Shown here: piece after piece, positions 61,248 to 64,000 of the stretch
How positions within the stretch are numbered: the stretch's first letter is position 1
Layout: each line of letters begins with the position of its first letter
Source: Burkholderiaceae bacterium
GTDB lineage: Bacteria > Pseudomonadota > Gammaproteobacteria > Burkholderiales > Burkholderiaceae_E
DNA length: 64,000 bases
Direction of reading: 5' to 3'
Assembly: GCA_021166725.1 (NCBI GenBank)
Contig: JAJPES010000057.1
Coordinates: 62,001-126,000 of the forward strand
The notes under the pieces: model-generated
What the model was told of the DNA's origin: nothing
Seen by the model: only the letters and a program-made list of their open reading frames with translations
Database searches by the model: none
Position numbers and translations under genes: made by a program

Positions 61248-61517
61248 TTGCGCTTCGAATTCGATCCCGCCAAGAGCGCTTCGAACAGAAGCAAACACGG
61301 TATCGACTTCGTCCAGGCGCAGGATCTATGGCGGGACGACAACCTGCTCGAAGTGCCCGCACGCACCACGGACGAACCGCGATTCCTTGTGGTCGGGCGG
61401 ATTCGCGACACCATGTGGTCAGCGGTCATCACCTATCGCGGCGAAGCGATTCGACTGATTTCGGTCCGGCGCTCACGGCGCGAGGAGATCGAACTTTATG
61501 AAGACGATGGCACGTGA
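61248..61517 (+). CDS. brnT: BrnT-family ribonuclease toxin
   Basis: An ~89-residue RelE-like toxin. FEFDPAKSASNRSKHGIDF at the N-terminus (the KxxxNxxKHGI motif of BrnT), GRIRDTMWSAVITYRGEAIRLISVRRSRREE toward the end with the conserved Arg/Tyr pattern. The start is TTG 61248 (no ATG available), 30 bp after TATAAT. The antitoxin gene overlaps its 3' end by 20 nt. Confidence 0.9.
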   Translation: MRFEFDPAKSASNRSKHGIDFVQAQDLWRDDNLLEVPARTTDEPRFLVVGRIRDTMWSAVITYRGEAIRLISVRRSRREEIELYEDDGT

Positions 61518-61731
61518 GTTCGACGAACACTTCGATGCCGGCGAGGACGTATCCGCCTGGATCGACCGATCCGCAGCTCGTCGCCCCCTTCAGCAGGCTC
61601 GACGGGTAAACGTCGATTTTCCGTCCTGGATGGTCGAGTCGCTCGACCGCGAAGCGAAGCGACTGGGCGTCACCCGTCAGTCGATCATCAAGGTCTGGAT
61701 CGCCGAAAGGCTCGAGCGCCAAGCGGATTGA
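61498..61731 (+). CDS. brnA: BrnA-family antitoxin
   Basis: A 77-residue ribbon-helix-helix antitoxin. RRVNVDFPSWMVESLDREAKRLGVTRQSIIKVWIAERL is the RHH DNA-binding block that in the BrnTA family represses the operon and neutralises BrnT. Toxin-first order, as normal for brnTA. Confidence 0.9.
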   Translation: MKTMAREFDEHFDAGEDVSAWIDRSAARRPLQQARRVNVDFPSWMVESLDREAKRLGVTRQSIIKVWIAERLERQAD

Positions 61732-61751
61732 CCGCGGCCGAGCGAGCCCGA

Positions 61752-62813
61752 TCAGGGCAGGATCGGCACCTGCGTGAGCCCCGCATCCTCGGGCAACCCG
61801 AACATCAGGTTCATCACCTGCACGCCCTGCCCCGAGGCGCCCTTCACCAGGTTGTCCTCGACGACGAGCACCATCAGCAGGTCGCTGTCGGGCGGCCGGT
61901 GCACCGCGATGCGCACGAAGTTCGACGCGCGTACCGAGCGCGTCTCGGGCGCCGAACCGGCCGGCATCACGTCGACGAAGGGCTCGGAGGCGAAACGCCG
62001 CTCGTAGAGTGCCTGGAAGTCGAGATCGCGCGCGCGCGGCGTGATGCGCGCATACAGCGTCGAGAAAATGCCGCGGATCATCGGCACCAGGTGCGGCGTG
62101 AACGCGAGCTTCACCGGCTTGCCCGCGACCGCCTCGAGCCCCTGCCGGATCTCGGGCAGGTGCCGATGGCCGGTGACCGAATACGCCCGGAAGTTGTCGC
62201 TCGCCTCGGCAAGCAACGTGCCGACCTCCGCCTTGCGCCCCGCGCCCGACGCGCCCGACTTGCAGTCGGCGATCAGCGAATCCAGTTCGACCAGGTCGCC
62301 GCCCTGCACGCGCGCCGCTTCCGGATCGAGCACCGGCAGGAAACCGAGCTGCACCGACGTGGGATAGCAGCCCGGCAGGCCAATGACGCGCGCGTCGCGG
62401 ATCGCTTCGCGATTGACCTCGGGCAGCCCGTACACCGCCTCGGCGAGCACGTCGGGGCACGAGTGCGGCATCTTGTACCAGCGTTCGAACTCGGCAGTGC
62501 TCTTCAGGCGGAAATCGGCTGCGAGGTCGATCAGCCGGACCCCGGCGGCGAGCAGCTGCGGCGCCTGCGCCATCGCAACCCCATGCGGAGTCGCGAAGAA
62601 GACGACATCGCACTTCTCCAGCGGCGCCGATGAAGGATCCGAGAAAGCAAGATCGACGCGCCCGCGCAGCGACGGAAACATCTCCGCCACCGGCATGCCG
62701 CTTTCCTTGCGCGACGTGATCGCGACGAGTTCGGCGTGCGGATGCTGCGAGAGCAACCGCAGCAGCTCGACACCGGTATAGCCGGTGCCGCCGACGATTC
62801 CGACCTTGATCAT
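61752..62813 (-). CDS. argC: N-acetyl-gamma-glutamyl-phosphate reductase
   Basis: A 353-residue arginine-pathway reductase. [19 protein letters not shown] (NADP-binding), [20 protein letters not shown] with the catalytic Cys, and GHRHLPEI hold the active site. GGAGGTTGCG lies before ATG 62813. Converges with brnA (20-nt gap). Confidence 0.97.
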   Translation of the reverse strand: MIKVGIVGGTGYTGVELLRLLSQHPHAELVAITSRKESGMPVAEMFPSLRGRVDLAFSDPSSAPLEKCDVVFFATPHGVAMAQAPQLLAAGVRLIDLAADFRLKSTAEFERWYKMPHSCPDVLAEAVYGLPEVNREAIRDARVIGLPGCYPTSVQLGFLPVLDPEAARVQGGDLVELDSLIADCKSGASGAGRKAEVGTLLAEASDNFRAYSVTGHRHLPEIRQGLEAVAGKPVKLAFTPHLVPMIRGIFSTLYARITPRARDLDFQALYERRFASEPFVDVMPAGSAPETRSVRASNFVRIAVHRPPDSDLLMVLVVEDNLVKGASGQGVQVMNLMFGLPEDAGLTQVPILP

Positions 62814-62874
62814 CGCAACCTCCGAAGGATGCCGGGCCGCAGCGCCCGGCCCGGGGAGCTGCGACGCGAAACGC

Positions 62875-63267
62875 TCAGCGCTTCGAGAACTGCTTGCGCC
62901 GGCGCGCCTTGTGGAAGCCGACCTTCTTGCGCTCGACCTCGCGCGCATCGCGCGTGACGAGACCGGCGTTCGACAGCGCGGGCTTCAGCGTCGTGTCGTA
63001 GTCGATCAGCGCGCGCGTGATGCCGTGGCGAACGGCGCCCGCCTGTCCCGACTCGCCGCCGCCGTGCACGTTGACCTGGATGTCGAAGGACTCGAGGTTC
63101 TGCGTGAGGTCGAGCGGCTGGCGCACGATCATGCGGCCGGTTTCGCGTGCGAAATAGTCGTCGAGCGGCTTGCCGTTGACGACGATCTTGCCGCTGCCGC
63201 GCTTCAGGAACACGCGCGCGACGGAAGTCTTGCGCCGGCCGGTGCCGTAGTTGTAGTCGCCGATCAT
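62875..63267 (-). CDS. rpsI: 30S ribosomal protein S9
   Basis: A 130-residue S9. [15 protein letters not shown] at the start, [16 protein letters not shown] in the middle and the basic tail [15 protein letters not shown], whose last Arg reaches the P site. Five nucleotides after rplM. Confidence 0.98.
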   Translation of the reverse strand: MIGDYNYGTGRRKTSVARVFLKRGSGKIVVNGKPLDDYFARETGRMIVRQPLDLTQNLESFDIQVNVHGGGESGQAGAVRHGITRALIDYDTTLKPALSNAGLVTRDAREVERKKVGFHKARRRKQFSKR

Positions 63268-63272
63268 CGGAA

Positions 63273-63701
63273 TCAGACCTCCAGAGCCTTCGGCTGCTGC
63301 GCCGTGTGCGGATGCGTTGCCTCGCCGTACACCTTGAGCTTCTTGATCATCGCGTAGCCGAGCGGGCCTTTCGGCAGCATGCCCTTCACCGCTTTCTCGA
63401 GGGCACGGCCAGGATGCCGCGCCTGCATCTTCGCGAAGCTCTGCTCGCGAATGCCGCCCGGATAACCGGTGTGCCGGTAGTAGATCTTGTCGTCGGCCTT
63501 GTTGCCGGTGACCTTGATGCGCGCCGCGTTCACGACCACGATGAAGTCGCCCGTGTCGACGTGCGGCGTGAACTCGGGCTTGTGCTTGCCGCGCAGGCGA
63601 TGCGCGATCTCGACGGCCAGGCGCCCGAGCACCTTGTCGGTGGCATCGACGACGAACCAGTCGCGCTGAACTTCGTGCGGCTTGGCGGAGAAGGTCTTCA
63701 T
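63273..63701 (-). CDS. rplM: 50S ribosomal protein L13
   Basis: A 142-residue L13. [37 protein letters not shown] and [15 protein letters not shown] plus [20 protein letters not shown] are classic. ATG 63701 was chosen; the longer in-frame extension upstream is the leader. It is co-transcribed with rpsI. Confidence 0.98.
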   Translation of the reverse strand: MKTFSAKPHEVQRDWFVVDATDKVLGRLAVEIAHRLRGKHKPEFTPHVDTGDFIVVVNAARIKVTGNKADDKIYYRHTGYPGGIREQSFAKMQARHPGRALEKAVKGMLPKGPLGYAMIKKLKVYGEATHPHTAQQPKALEV

Positions 63702-64000
63702 TAGAATCTCTGGCTGGAGCGGCGCGCGAGCGCTTCGCCCGGAAACGGCAGGCGCCGTCCCGGAAAACGACCGAGGGAAGGCAGCAGCCGCAGAAAAGCC
63801 CTCGATTGTAATGTCGGACGACCGCTGCGTCAAAACAGTCGACTCGGGTCGGCCCCCATCGGTCCTTCGGTCGAATGGAATCGCGACGAACCATCGCCTG
63901 AGTCAGGGTTGGTCCACTGGTCGAGTTGCGCTGGAAATGAACTCACCTGACACGCCGACGGTCGTCAACATCCATCCTTCTCGCACTCCGGGGCGCCTGA
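63702..64000. other. Leader region of rplM and window edge
   Basis: The rplM promoter should lie here. A rightward frame opens with ATG at 63937 ([21 protein letters not shown]) and runs off the window; it might be the start of a divergent gene, but nothing is recognisable in 21 codons. Confidence 0.3.

Noticed and set aside
63937-64000. Start of a rightward gene at the window edge
   Set aside because: Only 21 codons are visible, with no strong ribosome-binding site or recognisable protein; kept as a note in the leader entry.

Overview
The window is high-GC bacterial chromosome of betaproteobacterial (probably Burkholderiales-type) character. The supporting gene orders are pyrC'-pyrB-pyrR-ruvX-yqgE next to a pilG-H-I-J-L chemosensory operon, ribD-ribE-ribBA-ribH-nusB-thiL-pgpA-pncC-recA-recX-DUF2889-sucC-sucD-terC next to a type IV pilin gene, and rplM-rpsI-argC-erpA. 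No rRNA, tRNA, CRISPR array or phage was seen. Genus cannot be decided from the sequence alone.

Layout. 1-1.1 kb: the 5' part of a sugar-nucleotide epimerase gene abutting a MazEF-type toxin-antitoxin pair. 1.1-5.0 kb: pyrimidine genes with ruvX and yqgE. 5.1-14.3 kb: the twitching-motility (Pil/Chp) signalling operon, with a decayed rubredoxin gene fused to the pilG start. 14.8-15.5 kb: thiE. 15.8-29.3 kb: an accessory catabolic island of unknown substrate. It holds an acyl-CoA ligase, a TetR regulator, a broken livF copy, an acyl-CoA dehydrogenase, an enoyl-CoA hydratase, an SDR, a 2-oxoacid dehydrogenase E1 pair with a free-standing lipoyl domain, a complete branched-chain-type ABC importer and an alpha/beta hydrolase. 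Two nearly identical inverted repeats lie in front of its transcription units and may be the TetR operator.

29.6-34.5 kb: an IS3-type transposase remnant, then a more AT-rich block with an O-antigen-ligase/pilin-glycosyltransferase-like membrane protein, a membrane sulfatase-fold enzyme, an ORF-less group II intron sitting exactly behind the pilin terminator, and pilA with a sigma-54-type promoter. 34.8-38.2 kb: a putative cyclic-nucleotide module (MBL-fold phosphodiesterase-like protein, CHASE2 adenylate cyclase, double FHA protein). 38.4-41.9 kb: terC, sucD, sucC, DUF2889. 42.0-43.4 kb: a REP-associated (RAYT-like) HUH transposase flanked by two related palindromes. 43.5-51.2 kb: recX, recA with a LexA box, pncC, pgpA, thiL, nusB and the riboflavin genes; ribH carries a 21-residue poly-aspartate tract. 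51.2-64 kb: a ThDP enzyme, a long palindrome, glyA, a histidine phosphatase, a PEBP protein, dtd, tyrS, an M23 peptidase, anmK, erpA, a BrnTA pair, argC, rpsI and rplM.

The most unusual items are the ORF-less group IIC-like intron behind the pilA terminator, the RAYT with its paired palindromes, and the catabolic island with its shared operator-like repeats and E1-plus-lipoyl-domain arrangement without any E2 or E3. All calls are made by reading sequence; no database search or folding was run.
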